In this document: piece after piece, positions 44,132-53,678 of the stretch
Numbering within the stretch: the first letter of the stretch is position 1
Layout: each line of letters starts with the position of its first letter
Source of the DNA: Hyphomicrobium sp.
GTDB lineage: Bacteria; Pseudomonadota; Alphaproteobacteria; Rhizobiales; Hyphomicrobiaceae
Assembly: GCA_022843145.1 (NCBI GenBank)
Contig: JALHOF010000009.1
Location: 123,025 to 187,024, forward strand
Length of the DNA stretch: 64,000 nt
Reading direction: 5' to 3'
Notes under the pieces: generated by a model
The model's input: the letters and a program-made list of their open reading frames with translations, nothing else
What the model was told of the DNA's origin: nothing
Database searches by the model: none
Position numbers and translations under genes: made by a program

Positions 44132-44989
44132 ATGATCGAGACACGTCGGGTCGGCGGGCTCAGGCGAAGCGCCTTGACGGCTGTGGCTCTCGGGGCCTTG
44201 CTGATCGTACCGGGTTCGGGACCATTGGGCGCCCGCGAACCCGACGACGGCGGCGTCAAGATCGGCCGCAAATCCTATCTCGCAAAGCTCGTTTCTGCCG
44301 AGAAGATCGAGAAGACAGCGTCGCTGCAGTTCGACGCCATGACACGGCAAGCCTTCCAGAAGCGCGTGCTCGCGGAGGACAACGACCCACAGCTTGCGCG
44401 CCTCAAGCGCATCTTCAACGATCTCAAGCCGCACACGACCAAGTTCAACGAGCGAGCGACGTCCTGGGATTGGGACGTGCAACTCATCAAGTCTCCGCAG
44501 ATCAACGCATTCTGCATGCCGGGCGGAAAGATTGCCTTTTTCACCGGCATCCTGGACAAGCTCAAGCTCACCGACGACGAGGTGGCCATGATCATGGGCC
44601 ACGAGATGGGCCACGCGCTGTGGGAACACGCGCGCGAGCGGACGGCCAAAACCAACATCACCAACATCGGCAGCCGGGTCGTGGGCGGCTTGCTGTTCGG
44701 TCAGGCAGGTGAGGTGATCGGTGCGGCCGGCGCAAGCCTCGCGGTGCTCAAGTTCTCGCGCTCCGACGAAACCGAGGCCGACTTGATCGGGCTCGAGCTG
44801 GCCGCCCGCGCCGGCTTTGATCCGCGTGCCGGGATCACGCTTTGGCAGAAGATGTCTGCTGCGTCCAAGGGTGCGCCGCCGCAATGGATGTCGACGCACC
44901 CTGCGGGCGCGACGCGCATTCAAACCATAGAGAAGAATTTGCCCGACGTGCTTCCACTCTACGAAAAAGCCAAGTCAAGGAAGGGCTGA
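44132..44989 (+). CDS. M48-family zinc metallopeptidase, exported
   Basis: The product of about 285 residues has a signal segment (RSALTAVALGALLIVPGSG), then an M48 domain with the zinc motif in IMGHEMGHALWEHARE (near residue 156) and the third ligand in DETEADLIGLELAARAGFDP. It resembles BepA/LoiP-type periplasmic peptidases that clear misfolded outer-membrane proteins. ATG 44132 follows GAGGAGA with 7-bp spacing. Confidence 0.9.
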   Translation: MIETRRVGGLRRSALTAVALGALLIVPGSGPLGAREPDDGGVKIGRKSYLAKLVSAEKIEKTASLQFDAMTRQAFQKRVLAEDNDPQLARLKRIFNDLKPHTTKFNERATSWDWDVQLIKSPQINAFCMPGGKIAFFTGILDKLKLTDDEVAMIMGHEMGHALWEHARERTAKTNITNIGSRVVGGLLFGQAGEVIGAAGASLAVLKFSRSDETEADLIGLELAARAGFDPRAGITLWQKMSAASKGAPPQWMSTHPAGATRIQTIEKNLPDVLPLYEKAKSRKG

Positions 44990-45245
44990 CGCGCATATGC
45001 TGATGCATCGTCGGCCTTGATGTCTATTCGAGATGGAGCTAAATTACGGGATCGTTTTGAAAAGCTCGAGGTTCTTTGGTTTGAATAGTTCGCGGCAGCA
45101 GATCGCGGCCGAACGATAGTTCTAGGCGGCGATTGTCGGACGGTTTTGGCTTGCGGCTTCGAATATTTTCTAGGTTGCAATCATTTGTGCTCAAGTTTTG
45201 AACGCGGCGCACGCGCATTCCAGCGGTTTGGTTGGAGTACCGCCG
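44990..45245. other. AT-richer gene-free stretch before the acyltransferase locus
   Basis: This 256-bp stretch is clearly richer in A/T than its neighbours (for example TTCGAATATTTTCTAGGTTG) and contains no convincing gene. It most likely holds the promoter of the small membrane protein and HlyC-type genes. The base shift continues into those genes and suggests transfer. Confidence 0.4.
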
Positions 45246-45413
45246 ATGATCGAACGTCACCGTGTCACGTTGCAACGCCGCGTTAGGCATCTTCTGCCGT
45301 GGCTCTGGATCATCGGCCCAGCGTATTTGGTCGCGCTGGCAATTGCTCTCCTGACCGAAGCCGATGCACCCGGCGGTCGCGGAATCGTGGATCTCTTATC
45401 GAAAGCCGAATGA
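45246..45413 (+). CDS. Small single-pass membrane protein, unknown
   Basis: The 55-codon frame has a GGAG ribosome binding site 8 bp before ATG 45246. It encodes a basic N-terminus (RHRVTLQRRVRHLL), one hydrophobic segment (PWLWIIGPAYLVALAIALL) and a short acidic/Gly tail. It lies 87 bp before the HlyC-type gene on the same strand. No known family is recognised. The basic-hydrophobic pattern and ribosome binding site favour a real small gene. Confidence 0.45.
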   Translation: MIERHRVTLQRRVRHLLPWLWIIGPAYLVALAIALLTEADAPGGRGIVDLLSKAE

Positions 45414-45500
45414 CCGTCGACCGCGTTCTTATTGAACCGCTCGATGTTCTCAACTGCTGCATTTTATTGCCACGGAGTCGTATCGCGTCGGAGAAACCTG

Positions 45501-46220
45501 ATGTTCTTCCGGTCCAAGTCTAAGAAGTCCTCCACCGACACGCCGCAAGGTGCTGGCTTTCCGCCACTCGGCGAAGAAAAGCCCAACGTCGAGGAGAAGC
45601 GCACCTGGTTTTCGTTGTCTGATGCGCCCAAAGTCGCGCAAATTCAGCCGTCATCTTTGCCGCCTCAGTCGACGCCGCGCAATTCAGATACCCACGTAGG
45701 ATTACCGGCAATCGAAGCCGTGGCTGAGGTGGCCGCGGCCGGATCGTCGGCGATGCCTGGTTCGGACAGCCAGAGCAAGACCGAGAAGGCGCGTCAGTTC
45801 GCACTCGCTTTGGGTCAGATCACGACCGTTGCGGTACACTCGAAGCACCATCAAGGGTTGACGCTGTCGGAATTCCGCGTCCGTGTCGTGCCCGCGATGC
45901 TCGCTGGCCAGTTCGCGCTCGCCAGCAGGCGGGACGAAAAGCTCGGCGTGCAAACCCCGGTGACCGCCTTGCTTTGGGCGTGTGTGTCGGATGCGGTCGA
46001 TCTCAGGCTGTCCGGCGGCGACAGCGGCGAGATCAAACTCGATCGGTCCGAGTGGAGCAACGGTTCCAACGTCTGGATTGTCGATGTGTTCGGCGATCAG
46101 ACGATGCTGCCGGGACTGCTGCGGCGGCTGGGCGAGACACAATGGAACAGCAGGCCCGTGAAAATGTTCGTCCGCGAGGTCGATGGGCGATCTGTCGTCC
46201 GCGTCATGAATACGGCTTGA
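45501..46220 (+). CDS. HlyC-type toxin-activating lysine acyltransferase with N-terminal extension
   Basis: The C-terminal 140 residues fit the RTX toxin acyltransferase family (HlyC). ALGQITTVAVHSKHHQG puts His117 at the HlyC His23 position; FRVRVVPAMLAGQFALASR, TALLWACVSDAVD and VWIVDVFGD follow, with Asp195 at the HlyC Asp92 position. Such enzymes move fatty acyl groups from acyl-ACP to lysines of an RTX protein. The first 100 residues are an added low-complexity Lys/Ser/Pro-rich region. No RTX substrate or type I secretion gene is in the window, so the target is unknown. ATG 45501 follows GGAGAAACCTG. Confidence 0.72.
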   Translation: MFFRSKSKKSSTDTPQGAGFPPLGEEKPNVEEKRTWFSLSDAPKVAQIQPSSLPPQSTPRNSDTHVGLPAIEAVAEVAAAGSSAMPGSDSQSKTEKARQFALALGQITTVAVHSKHHQGLTLSEFRVRVVPAMLAGQFALASRRDEKLGVQTPVTALLWACVSDAVDLRLSGGDSGEIKLDRSEWSNGSNVWIVDVFGDQTMLPGLLRRLGETQWNSRPVKMFVREVDGRSVVRVMNTA

Positions 46221-46446
46221 TCGGGCTGTGCAAAGTTCATGTCGGAGGCGCACGAATTTGCCTCTTCATGTCGGTGTCATGAACAAGCGTGGGGAGGCCC
46301 GTTATCCTCGCCCGAGCCATGCATGGTAGTATGGGACCATCAGCGCCGGCGCACGTTGTCAGAGCACAGTCGATGACTTAAGAGCTTGGCCAATCGCCCT
46401 ACGGCATCTCCACCAGTTGGCATGCCTTCGCCTGACAAGGACCTCC

Positions 46447-47541
46447 ATGAACGATGTGCTCTTTTCCCCCGCGCTTCTCGGCGGCCTGACGCTGCCGAAC
46501 CGCGTGGTCATGGCGCCCATGACGCGCTGCCGCACGACCCAGCCCGGCGACGTGCCTAATGCCCTGATGGCCGAGTATTACGCGCAGCGTGCCGGCGCCG
46601 GTCTCATCGTCACCGAGGCAACGCAGATCTCGCGGCAAGGCCAGGGCTATTCATTCACGCCCGGCATCTATTCACCCGAACAGATCGCGGGCTGGAAACA
46701 GGTCACTGATGCGGTTCACGCGGCAGGCGGCCGGATCATCCTGCAGCTCTGTCATGTTGGCCGGATGAGCCATCCGAGTTTTCATCCGGACAGCAAACCG
46801 GTTGCTCCGTCGGCTCTTGCGCCAGACGCCCAGGTCTGGATCGTCGACCCTGAAACAGGCAAGGGCGGCATGGTCGAGTGCCCGGTTCCTCGCGCATTGA
46901 GCGAGAGCGAAATCACGCTCGTCGTCGAGGACTTCCGCAGGGGAGCCGCCAACGCCTTGGCCGCTGGGTTCGACGGCGTCGAAATTCACGGCGCCAACGG
47001 GTATCTGATCGATCAGTTCCTGCGGCGGTCGTCGAACAAGCGCACCGACCGCTACGGCGGTGAAGCCGACAACCGCATCCGCTGCCTCGTCAACGTCGCC
47101 AAAGCGGTATCGGACGAGGTCGGCGCTGATCGAACTGGCATACGTTTGTCGCCCTTCATCACGCAGCGAAACATGGCTGATGACGCAATCATTCCGACGA
47201 TCCTGAAGGCGGCGCTTGAGCTCGACCGCATCGGTCTCGCCTATATCCATCTTGCCGAGGCTGATTGGGACGACGCGCCGCGCATCCCGGAGCAATTCCG
47301 CCAAGATCTCCGTGCGATCTATACCGGTGCGATCATCGTTGCCGGCAAATACACGCATCAGAAGGGTCGATCGATCATCGCCAGCGGGTTGGCCGATCTC
47401 GTTGCCTATGGACGGCCGTTTATCGCCAATCCGGATCTGCCGCAGCGCTTTCGCAATGGCCTTCCGCTGGCCGACTTCGACGGGGGTACGCTATTCGGCG
47501 GCGATCGCGTGGGATATGCCGACTACCCGACCGCGGGTTGA
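46447..47541 (+). CDS. Old yellow enzyme-type alkene reductase (NemA-like)
   Basis: The 364-residue FMN-dependent TIM barrel has OYE motifs: FSPALLGGLTLPNRVVMAPMTRCR, QLCHVGRMSHP, EIHGANGYLIDQFLR (His and Asn that bind the substrate), RTDRYGG and IVAGKYTHQKG, GRPFIANPDL. It reduces activated C=C bonds or nitro groups with NADPH. ATG 46447 is preferred over upstream alternatives. The 226 bp before it hold no gene. Confidence 0.92.
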   Translation: MNDVLFSPALLGGLTLPNRVVMAPMTRCRTTQPGDVPNALMAEYYAQRAGAGLIVTEATQISRQGQGYSFTPGIYSPEQIAGWKQVTDAVHAAGGRIILQLCHVGRMSHPSFHPDSKPVAPSALAPDAQVWIVDPETGKGGMVECPVPRALSESEITLVVEDFRRGAANALAAGFDGVEIHGANGYLIDQFLRRSSNKRTDRYGGEADNRIRCLVNVAKAVSDEVGADRTGIRLSPFITQRNMADDAIIPTILKAALELDRIGLAYIHLAEADWDDAPRIPEQFRQDLRAIYTGAIIVAGKYTHQKGRSIIASGLADLVAYGRPFIANPDLPQRFRNGLPLADFDGGTLFGGDRVGYADYPTAG

Positions 47542-47583
47542 AGCGTCGTGCGCGTGCGTTACGAGCGACACGGCCGAACATGA

Positions 47584-47610
47584 AAAAGCCGCCCGGCGAG
47601 GGCGGCTTTT
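47584..47610. terminator. Bidirectional terminator
   Basis: A perfect 11-bp stem (AAAAGCCGCCC / GGGCGGCTTTT) with a 5-nt loop lies between the ene-reductase gene (+) and the cold-shock gene (-). The A and T runs give each strand a U-tract. Confidence 0.88.
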
Positions 47611-47661
47611 CTATCACGCGAGGGTCGACAGCGACCGGCGGCTAACGCCGCAATTGGGCAA

Positions 47662-47871
47662 TCAAGCGGCCTGGATGTTGCCGACGGCGATCTTGCCGGT
47701 GCGACGATCTTCCTGGGTGTCGAACTGGACCTTCTGGCCCTCGACCAAGCTGCGCATGCCGGCGCGCTCGAGTGCGGTGGCGTGGACGAACACGTCCTTG
47801 CCGCCATTGTCGGGAGCGATGAAGCCGAAGCCCTTTTGCTCGTTGTAGAACTTAACTGTGCCGGTATCCAT
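47662..47871 (-). CDS. Cold-shock protein (CspA family)
   Basis: The 69-residue protein has both RNA-binding motifs: KGFGFIAPD and DVFVHATAL. It is a single OB-fold RNA chaperone. The start ATG 47871 (MDTGTVKFYNEQ) is the standard CspA start. Its upstream gap of about 225 bp to the GDPD gene is long and probably includes an untranslated leader, typical for cold-shock genes. Confidence 0.95.
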   Translation of the reverse strand: MDTGTVKFYNEQKGFGFIAPDNGGKDVFVHATALERAGMRSLVEGQKVQFDTQEDRRTGKIAVGNIQAA

Positions 47872-48096
47872 GGGATGTCCTCGTGAGATCGAAAATGCGC
47901 CAACGAGCCGGCGCACGCGATCGCGCACACCGGCTCTGATTATCGAAATTTGGAAGGGTTCTGAACATGCGCTCTGCAGTGTCGGGCTGAACCCGAGAGT
48001 GCCGAGGCGTAGCGGCCCGGTTGTCCGGCCAAGATCGATAACCGTATATGGGCGGATTGCGAGAGCATTGCAAGTGATAACGGCCGCCCGCGCGCG

Positions 48097-48864
48097 CTAA
48101 CGTGGCTCACCTTCGAAAATAGGTGCGTCGGCCCAATCACTTGACCGCTGCCAATCAGCATCGTTGCGCACCGTCCAAGTGAACAGTGGCAACCCCTGCA
48201 CCTCGCGGACGTACCGCGTCACGGGTGTCGGCAGCGCTGCGACATGGTAGGCAAAGAAGTCAGGCTTGGCGGCGGCGCTCTCGAGAAGATGGGAGAGACG
48301 TTCTTGCCGCTCGGTCGTGAGACGGTCGTCCCACCAGCCCTCCGCGTCGCCACGGCGATAGATGCCCGAGACGATTCCGCGCGGAATCCTTGGCGCCATC
48401 GCGGCGCAAGCTGCAATCACGGCGGGATCGAACGACATCAGCGCGAGCGGGCCGCGGTAGCTCGCGGCGAGGCTCGTGACCAGACCGAGAAAATCGATGT
48501 CGGGCGGCGTCCACTCGCTTTTGATCTCAACGAGCAGGGGCACGCGTCCGCCGACCAGATCGAGAAGGTCCGCGAACGACAGCAGCGGTGTCGATGGCGA
48601 CGTGCGATAGCGCAGCCGCGTGAGATCGGCGGGCAACAAGTCGGCGACGGCGCCGGCTCCATCGACAAGCCGGTCGAGGGTTTCGTCGTGGAAAACGATC
48701 GGCCAGCCGCCGTTTGCTGGCCTCAGGTCGCATTCGATGCCAAAGCCTCGCGCCATTGCCGCCTCGAATGCGGGGCCGGTGTTCTCGACCACGCCGCGCG
48801 CGGCATCGTGCAGTCCGCGATGGGCGATTGGGCGGATGAAAGCCGCGCGGTCGAGCCTCGACAT
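48097..48864 (-). CDS. Glycerophosphodiester phosphodiesterase
   Basis: The 255-residue TIM-barrel enzyme has the GDPD motifs PIAHRGLHDAARGVVENT (catalytic His and Asn), IECDLRPANGG, VFHDETLDRLVDG (second His) and LLVEIKSEW. It hydrolyses glycerophosphodiesters to glycerol 3-phosphate. No signal peptide, so cytoplasmic. It follows ridA on the same strand with about 60 bp between them. Confidence 0.92.
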   Translation of the reverse strand: MSRLDRAAFIRPIAHRGLHDAARGVVENTGPAFEAAMARGFGIECDLRPANGGWPIVFHDETLDRLVDGAGAVADLLPADLTRLRYRTSPSTPLLSFADLLDLVGGRVPLLVEIKSEWTPPDIDFLGLVTSLAASYRGPLALMSFDPAVIAACAAMAPRIPRGIVSGIYRRGDAEGWWDDRLTTERQERLSHLLESAAAKPDFFAYHVAALPTPVTRYVREVQGLPLFTWTVRNDADWQRSSDWADAPIFEGEPR

Positions 48865-48923
48865 GGTTCTTGCCCTTCAGATCGCGAAGTTCGCTTCAGA
48901 GTGCTCGGACATTTGAACAGAAC

Positions 48924-49391
48924 TCAGCCGCGAATGCGCAGGACGGCGTCGACTTCGACAGCGGAATTCAACGGCAAGCTCGGCACGCCGACGGCGATCC
49001 GGGTATGTTGTCCCGCGTGACCGAGCGCGTTGCCGATGAGGTCCGAAGCGCCGTTGACGACTTTCGGGTGATCGGTGAATTCGGGCGTTGCCGCGACGAA
49101 GCCGTTCAGCCTGAGCACGTTGGAGATGCGCGCTAGATCTCCGAGTGCTGCCTTGGCCTGCGCGAGGATATTGAGAGCGGAGAGCTGCGCCGCCTCATAG
49201 CCTTGCTCGATGCTGAGGTCAGCGCCGAGACGGCCAGTGACCATCCGGCCGTCGCCGGCCTTCGCGAGCTGACCGGAGATGAACAAGAGATCACCCGAGA
49301 GGACGAACGGCACATAATTGGCGACCGCCGGGGGCGCCGCGGGCAGGTCGAAGCCGGCCGATTTCAGGCGCGCCTCTATTTCGCCGCTCAT
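48924..49391 (-). CDS. RidA-family protein
   Basis: The 155-residue protein is of the longer RidA (YjgF) subfamily: NYVPFVLSGDLLFISGQLA, GYEAAQLSALNILAQAKAAL, and PSLPLNSAVEVDAVLRIR with the conserved proline and glutamate region. The usual Arg of active deaminases is not obvious in the SVEVD-like motif (here AVEVDAVL), so enamine hydrolysis is uncertain. It is the first gene of the pair with the GDPD gene. Confidence 0.88.
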   Translation of the reverse strand: MSGEIEARLKSAGFDLPAAPPAVANYVPFVLSGDLLFISGQLAKAGDGRMVTGRLGADLSIEQGYEAAQLSALNILAQAKAALGDLARISNVLRLNGFVAATPEFTDHPKVVNGASDLIGNALGHAGQHTRIAVGVPSLPLNSAVEVDAVLRIRG

Positions 49392-49531
49392 GTTGGGTTC
49401 TCCTTGGTGGGTGATGGCACGAGAATTTTGGCCCGGCGGGACCGGCTTTGCAATGGCGCGCGCGGCTGCCTAAATCCTGATATAGCGGGCGCACCAGCGT
49501 GTGACACCTTTCACGGAACGGGAAGAGTACG

Positions 49532-50422
49532 ATGAGACGGACACAACGAATGGCGCTGGTTGCGTCGGCTGCGCGATCCGGCGCGCTTCGGCCCCTTGCG
49601 GCTCCGGCACTCGCAATCGGCCTTCTCACAGCGGGATCTGCCGTTGCCGAAGCAGCACAAGCCGTTCATCTCGCGCCGCATCGCGCCGTCTATGACGTGG
49701 CGCTCGACAAGTCAGCGCCGGGGTCGGGCGTCACGGACATGAGTGGGCGGATGGTGTACGAGCTGACCGGCAGCGCGTGCGAAGGCTACACGCAGAACAT
49801 GCGCTTTGTGACCCGCACGGCGGGTTCGGAAGGCAGCAGTCGGTTGAGTGATCTCCGGACGTCGAGCTGGGAGGACGCGGGCGGCAAGCGCCTTCGCTTC
49901 ACGACCACGCAGTATCAAGACGAGGTGCTGGCGGAGGCGTCGCAGGGGGATGCGGGACGTGAGAGCGGCGGGATCAAGATCCAGCTCGACAAGCCAAAAG
50001 AGAAAGCACTGAAAGTCGACGGCAACGTCTACTTCCCGATCCAGCACTCGATTGCGCTGATCGAGGCCGCACGGGCCGAGAAGGGTCTGTTCAAGGCCGA
50101 CCTGTTCGACGGGTCGGAGAAGGGCGAGAAGGTCTATGTGACGAATGCCGTGATCGGGCGCAAGTTGCCGGCCGGATCGTCGAAGGCGCCCGCAGGCGTG
50201 AAGAACGCCAGTAAGCTCGACTCGCTGCCGTCTTGGCCGATCGCGATCGGCTACTTCGAACCCGGCAACGACCAGAAGGATTCTGTGCCGACCTATGAAC
50301 TGGCATATCGGTTCTTCGAGAACGGCGTCACCACCGGCCTCAGGATCGACTACGGTGAATTCGCCATTCGCGGCGAGATGACGGAACTCGTGTTTCTCGA
50401 GCCGTCGAAGTGTCCTCAATGA
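49532..50422 (+). CDS. eipB: EipB-like cell envelope integrity protein (DUF1849)
   Basis: The 296-residue periplasmic protein has a signal peptide (PALAIGLLTAGSAVAEA) and the DUF1849 pattern: LAPHRAVYDVALDKS, SGRMVYELTGSACEGYTQNMR, and the end GEMTELVFLEPSKCPQ. The Cys in SACEGY and the final-region Cys match the conserved disulfide of Brucella EipB, which is needed for envelope integrity. The ribosome binding site is GGGAAGAG before ATG 49532. Confidence 0.92.
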   Translation: MRRTQRMALVASAARSGALRPLAAPALAIGLLTAGSAVAEAAQAVHLAPHRAVYDVALDKSAPGSGVTDMSGRMVYELTGSACEGYTQNMRFVTRTAGSEGSSRLSDLRTSSWEDAGGKRLRFTTTQYQDEVLAEASQGDAGRESGGIKIQLDKPKEKALKVDGNVYFPIQHSIALIEAARAEKGLFKADLFDGSEKGEKVYVTNAVIGRKLPAGSSKAPAGVKNASKLDSLPSWPIAIGYFEPGNDQKDSVPTYELAYRFFENGVTTGLRIDYGEFAIRGEMTELVFLEPSKCPQ

Positions 50423-50443
50423 TCACGGACAATTCTCTGTGGT

Positions 50444-51373
50444 TTACGCGGACGGCCACAATCGCGCTGCGCCGCGCACGCCTGATGCATCGCCCCACTT
50501 CGGAGGGCTGATGGTGACTTGCGGGGTGTCGGAAAAAATATGCGGCTCGATCAGACGCGGCAATTCCGCGTAGAGATGGGCTAGTCGTGACAGCCCGCCG
50601 CCCAAAACGATGATCTCGGGATCGACGAGATTGACGATGTTGGCAATGCCGCGTGCGAGGCGCGACGCATGGCGGTCGAACGTAGCGCGCGCGTCGGCAT
50701 CGCCGGACAAGGCGCGGGCCGCGATTGTCTCGGCGTCGAGTGTCGCCCCGGTTGCGCGCTCGTGATCGCGGGCCACCGCCGGTCCCGAGACCCAGGTTTC
50801 CATGCAGCTTCGCCGGCCACACCAGCACAACGGTCCCGGTTGCTCTTCCGGCGTGGCCCAGGGCAAAGGGGTGTGACCCCATTCGCCGGCGATTCCAAGT
50901 GGCCCGTCGATGAGCCGCCCGCCGATCACGAGGCCGCCACCGCAACCGGTACCAAGAATGATGCCGAAGACCGAGTTTGCTCCGGCAGCGGCGCCATCCG
51001 TGAATTCCGAAAGCGCGAAGCAGTTCGCGTCGTTGGCGATCCGGACCGGCCGATCGAGTCGGCGTTCAAGGTCGAGGCTGAGCGGCTGGCCATTCAGCCA
51101 CGTCGAATTGGCGTTCTGCACGCGGCCCGAGCGGGGCGAGATCGATCCCGGAATGCCGATGCCGGCCGGCATGGGCATGCGAGCGCCGCAATCGGCTTCG
51201 AGCCGCTCCACGACGTGGGCAATCGCATCGAGCGTGGCGGCGTAGTCCCCGCGCGGGCTCGGAATGCGCAGACCAGCGAGCGCCATGCCGGCGGCGTCCA
51301 GCACCACACCTTCGATTTTGGTGCCGCCGAGGTCGATGCCGAGCCGGGGCGCGGGTTCCGCCGGCGCAATCAC
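50444..51373 (-). CDS. ROK-family sugar kinase
   Basis: The 309-residue protein has the ATP-binding start GIDLGGTKIEGVVLD, the ROK signature GTGCGGGLVIGGRLIDG, and the zinc motif CWCGRRSCMETW. It phosphorylates a hexose such as fructose, glucose, mannose or N-acetylglucosamine; the sugar is not defined. The GTG start overlaps the DUF3572 stop (GTGA). Confidence 0.92.
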   Translation of the reverse strand: MIAPAEPAPRLGIDLGGTKIEGVVLDAAGMALAGLRIPSPRGDYAATLDAIAHVVERLEADCGARMPMPAGIGIPGSISPRSGRVQNANSTWLNGQPLSLDLERRLDRPVRIANDANCFALSEFTDGAAAGANSVFGIILGTGCGGGLVIGGRLIDGPLGIAGEWGHTPLPWATPEEQPGPLCWCGRRSCMETWVSGPAVARDHERATGATLDAETIAARALSGDADARATFDRHASRLARGIANIVNLVDPEIIVLGGGLSRLAHLYAELPRLIEPHIFSDTPQVTISPPKWGDASGVRGAARLWPSA

Positions 51374-51672
51374 GATTCGTCCAGCAGATGTTGCTCGCGG
51401 GCCAGAAGCGCGTGTGCATAGCCGATCCGCTGCGGGTCGATGCCATTCTCGGCGGTGAACACGAGGAGCATGCTTTCGTCGTTGAGAAGGTGGTCGAGCA
51501 CGGCGGCCTGCAAGCCCGGCGTGGAGGCTGCGGCCCGTAGTTCCGCTGGGCCGATACCTGTCAGCGCAAGAAAGCGGCCGAGGCGCGGGCCGTCGGCGGC
51601 GAGAAAGCCGAGGGCTGAGATTGCAATCGACTCCGCGCCGTCGATATCGAGCGGTGGTGGCTTGCGGGACAT
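51370..51672 (-). CDS. DUF3572 protein
   Basis: The 100-residue, helical protein matches DUF3572, a family found next to divK-pleD in Hyphomicrobiales: [30 protein letters not shown]. Function is unknown. It is divergent from divK, with about 180 bp between the starts that should carry the divK promoter. Confidence 0.82.
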   Translation of the reverse strand: MSRKPPPLDIDGAESIAISALGFLAADGPRLGRFLALTGIGPAELRAAASTPGLQAAVLDHLLNDESMLLVFTAENGIDPQRIGYAHALLAREQHLLDES

Positions 51673-51854
51673 GCGGAACTCCAGAGTTTTTCAGAGCGAC
51701 GGAGCTGATGAACGCGGTCCAGCTCGGCCTGTCGTGGGATCAGTCCTGGGCGCCTCTTAAGCAGATTGTTACGCATTTCTGCACAAACTCGAATGAAGCG
51801 ACCCCCGAGAATCGGTGCAGAACAAACGGGGGAAACGAGGCGGGCTTTCATCGC

Positions 51855-52283
51855 ATGACCTATCAGGACACGATCAAGGCCGTCGAGGGTCATTCGGGCG
51901 TCGCGCGGCGGCAAGCGAAGTCCGTGCTCATCGTCGAAGACAACGAGCTGAACATGAAGCTCTTTCATGACCTGCTCGACGCACACGGCTACCACACGAT
52001 CCAAACGCGGAATGGCCTCGATGCGCTGCCCTTGGCGCGCGCCCATCGCCCGTCGTTGATCCTGATGGATATTCAGCTTCCTGAAGTTTCCGGCCTCGAA
52101 GTCACGAAGTGGCTGAAGGAGGACGACGACCTCCGCAGCATTCCGATCATCGCTGTCACCGCCTTTGCGATGAAGGGCGACGAGGAACGCATCCGCTCGG
52201 GCGGCTGCGAGGCTTATATCTCCAAGCCGATCTCGGTGATGACCTTCCTCGATACGGTACGAAAGTATGCCGGCGACGCTTGA
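51855..52283 (+). CDS. divK: Single-domain response regulator DivK
   Basis: The 142-residue receiver protein has [20 protein letters not shown], the phosphoacceptor Asp in [16 protein letters not shown], and [15 protein letters not shown] followed by YISKPIS. In Caulobacter and rhizobia DivK controls the DivJ/PleC/DivL-CckA relay and hence CtrA. It has a 20-residue N-terminal extension over Caulobacter DivK. The first start fitting the frame is ATG 51855. pleD follows 24 bp downstream. Confidence 0.92.
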   Translation: MTYQDTIKAVEGHSGVARRQAKSVLIVEDNELNMKLFHDLLDAHGYHTIQTRNGLDALPLARAHRPSLILMDIQLPEVSGLEVTKWLKEDDDLRSIPIIAVTAFAMKGDEERIRSGGCEAYISKPISVMTFLDTVRKYAGDA

Positions 52284-52307
52284 GCGCCGAAGTTGGAAAG
52301 TTGAGAG

Positions 52308-53678
52308 ATGACCGCCCGAGTTCTCGTCGTCGACGATATCCTGGCCAACGTGAAGCTGCTCGAAGCGCGGCTCGCGGCCGAATACTTCGAGGTGCTGACG
52401 GCGTACAGCGGCAAGGAAGCGCTCGATATTCTGGCCCGTGAGCGCGTCGACGTCGTGCTCCTCGATGTCATGATGCCTGGCATGGACGGCTTCGAAGCCT
52501 GCCGCCGCATCAAGAGCAACCCGCGCACGCATCATGTCCCGGTGATCATGGTCACGGCACTCGATCAACCGTCGGACAAGGTCCAGGGACTCGAGAACGG
52601 CGCCGACGACTTCCTGACCAAGCCGGTCGACGACATCGCGCTCATTACACGCGTCAAGAACCTGGCCCGTCTCAAGGTGCTGAACGACGAGATGCTGATG
52701 CGCGCCACGACCGGGCGCCAGATGGGCATCGCCGAGAACGCAGCTTTGGAGAAGGCGTTGTCGGGCCGCTCTGGGCGGATCATGATCGTCGACGACCATC
52801 CGCGATCGGCAACGCGCCTGACGGAAGTGCTGTCGAAGTCGCACGAAGTTACTGTCGAGCCGGACTTGCACGCCGCGTTGATCCGGCTCGCCGAACACAA
52901 CTTCGATCTGTTGATCGTGAGCCTCAGCTTGAGCAACGCGGACGGGCTGCGCCTTTGCTCACAGGTCCGCTCGCTCGATCGCACGCGCCATCTGCCGATC
53001 ATCGTGATGGTCGAGCCCGGGGATGATGCGCGGTTGCTGCGCGGCCTCGACATGGGCGTGAACGACTACCTGATGCGGCCGATCGACCGCCACGAAATGC
53101 TGGCGCGCGTAAAGACACAGATCAAGCGCAAGCTTCATTCCGACTACCTCCGGAACAGCCTGGAGGAGAGCGTGGAGATGTCGATCATCGACCCGCTGAC
53201 GGGGTTGCACAACCGCCGCTACATGGAGAGCCACCTCAAGACACTGCTGGCGGAGGCACTTCAGTCGGGCCGGGCGCTGTCGATCCTTATTGCCGATATC
53301 GACCACTTCAAGAACGTCAACGACACCCACGGTCACGATGGCGGTGACGCGGTGCTGAAGGAATGCTCGGCACGGATCCAGCGCAACACACGCGGGATCG
53401 ACCTCGCCTGTCGTCTTGGCGGCGAGGAGTTTCTGATCATCATGCCGGATACCGACATCGCGCGTGCGTATCATGTCGGCGAGCGGCTGCGCGCCTGCAT
53501 TGCCGCAGATCTATTCACGGTCAATGCCTCGACCCGCATTCGCGTCACAGCCAGCGTCGGTCTCGCAACGCTGGAACGTGTCGACGATACGCCCGAGACC
53601 ATCTTCAAGCGGGCCGACAATGCGCTCTATGCCGCCAAGCGGCGCGGGCGTAATCGCGTGGTGGCCGACGCAGCATAG
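52308..53678 (+). CDS. pleD: Diguanylate cyclase response regulator PleD
   Basis: The 456-residue protein has REC1 with phosphoacceptor Asp in VVLLDVMMPGMDGFEA, a degenerate REC2 (LLIVSLSLSNADGL, acceptor Asp replaced), and a GGDEF domain with GGEEF and an I-site RGID just before it. It makes cyclic di-GMP when REC1 is phosphorylated and governs the motile-to-sessile switch. It is co-transcribed with divK. Confidence 0.94.
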   Translation: MTARVLVVDDILANVKLLEARLAAEYFEVLTAYSGKEALDILARERVDVVLLDVMMPGMDGFEACRRIKSNPRTHHVPVIMVTALDQPSDKVQGLENGADDFLTKPVDDIALITRVKNLARLKVLNDEMLMRATTGRQMGIAENAALEKALSGRSGRIMIVDDHPRSATRLTEVLSKSHEVTVEPDLHAALIRLAEHNFDLLIVSLSLSNADGLRLCSQVRSLDRTRHLPIIVMVEPGDDARLLRGLDMGVNDYLMRPIDRHEMLARVKTQIKRKLHSDYLRNSLEESVEMSIIDPLTGLHNRRYMESHLKTLLAEALQSGRALSILIADIDHFKNVNDTHGHDGGDAVLKECSARIQRNTRGIDLACRLGGEEFLIIMPDTDIARAYHVGERLRACIAADLFTVNASTRIRVTASVGLATLERVDDTPETIFKRADNALYAAKRRGRNRVVADAA

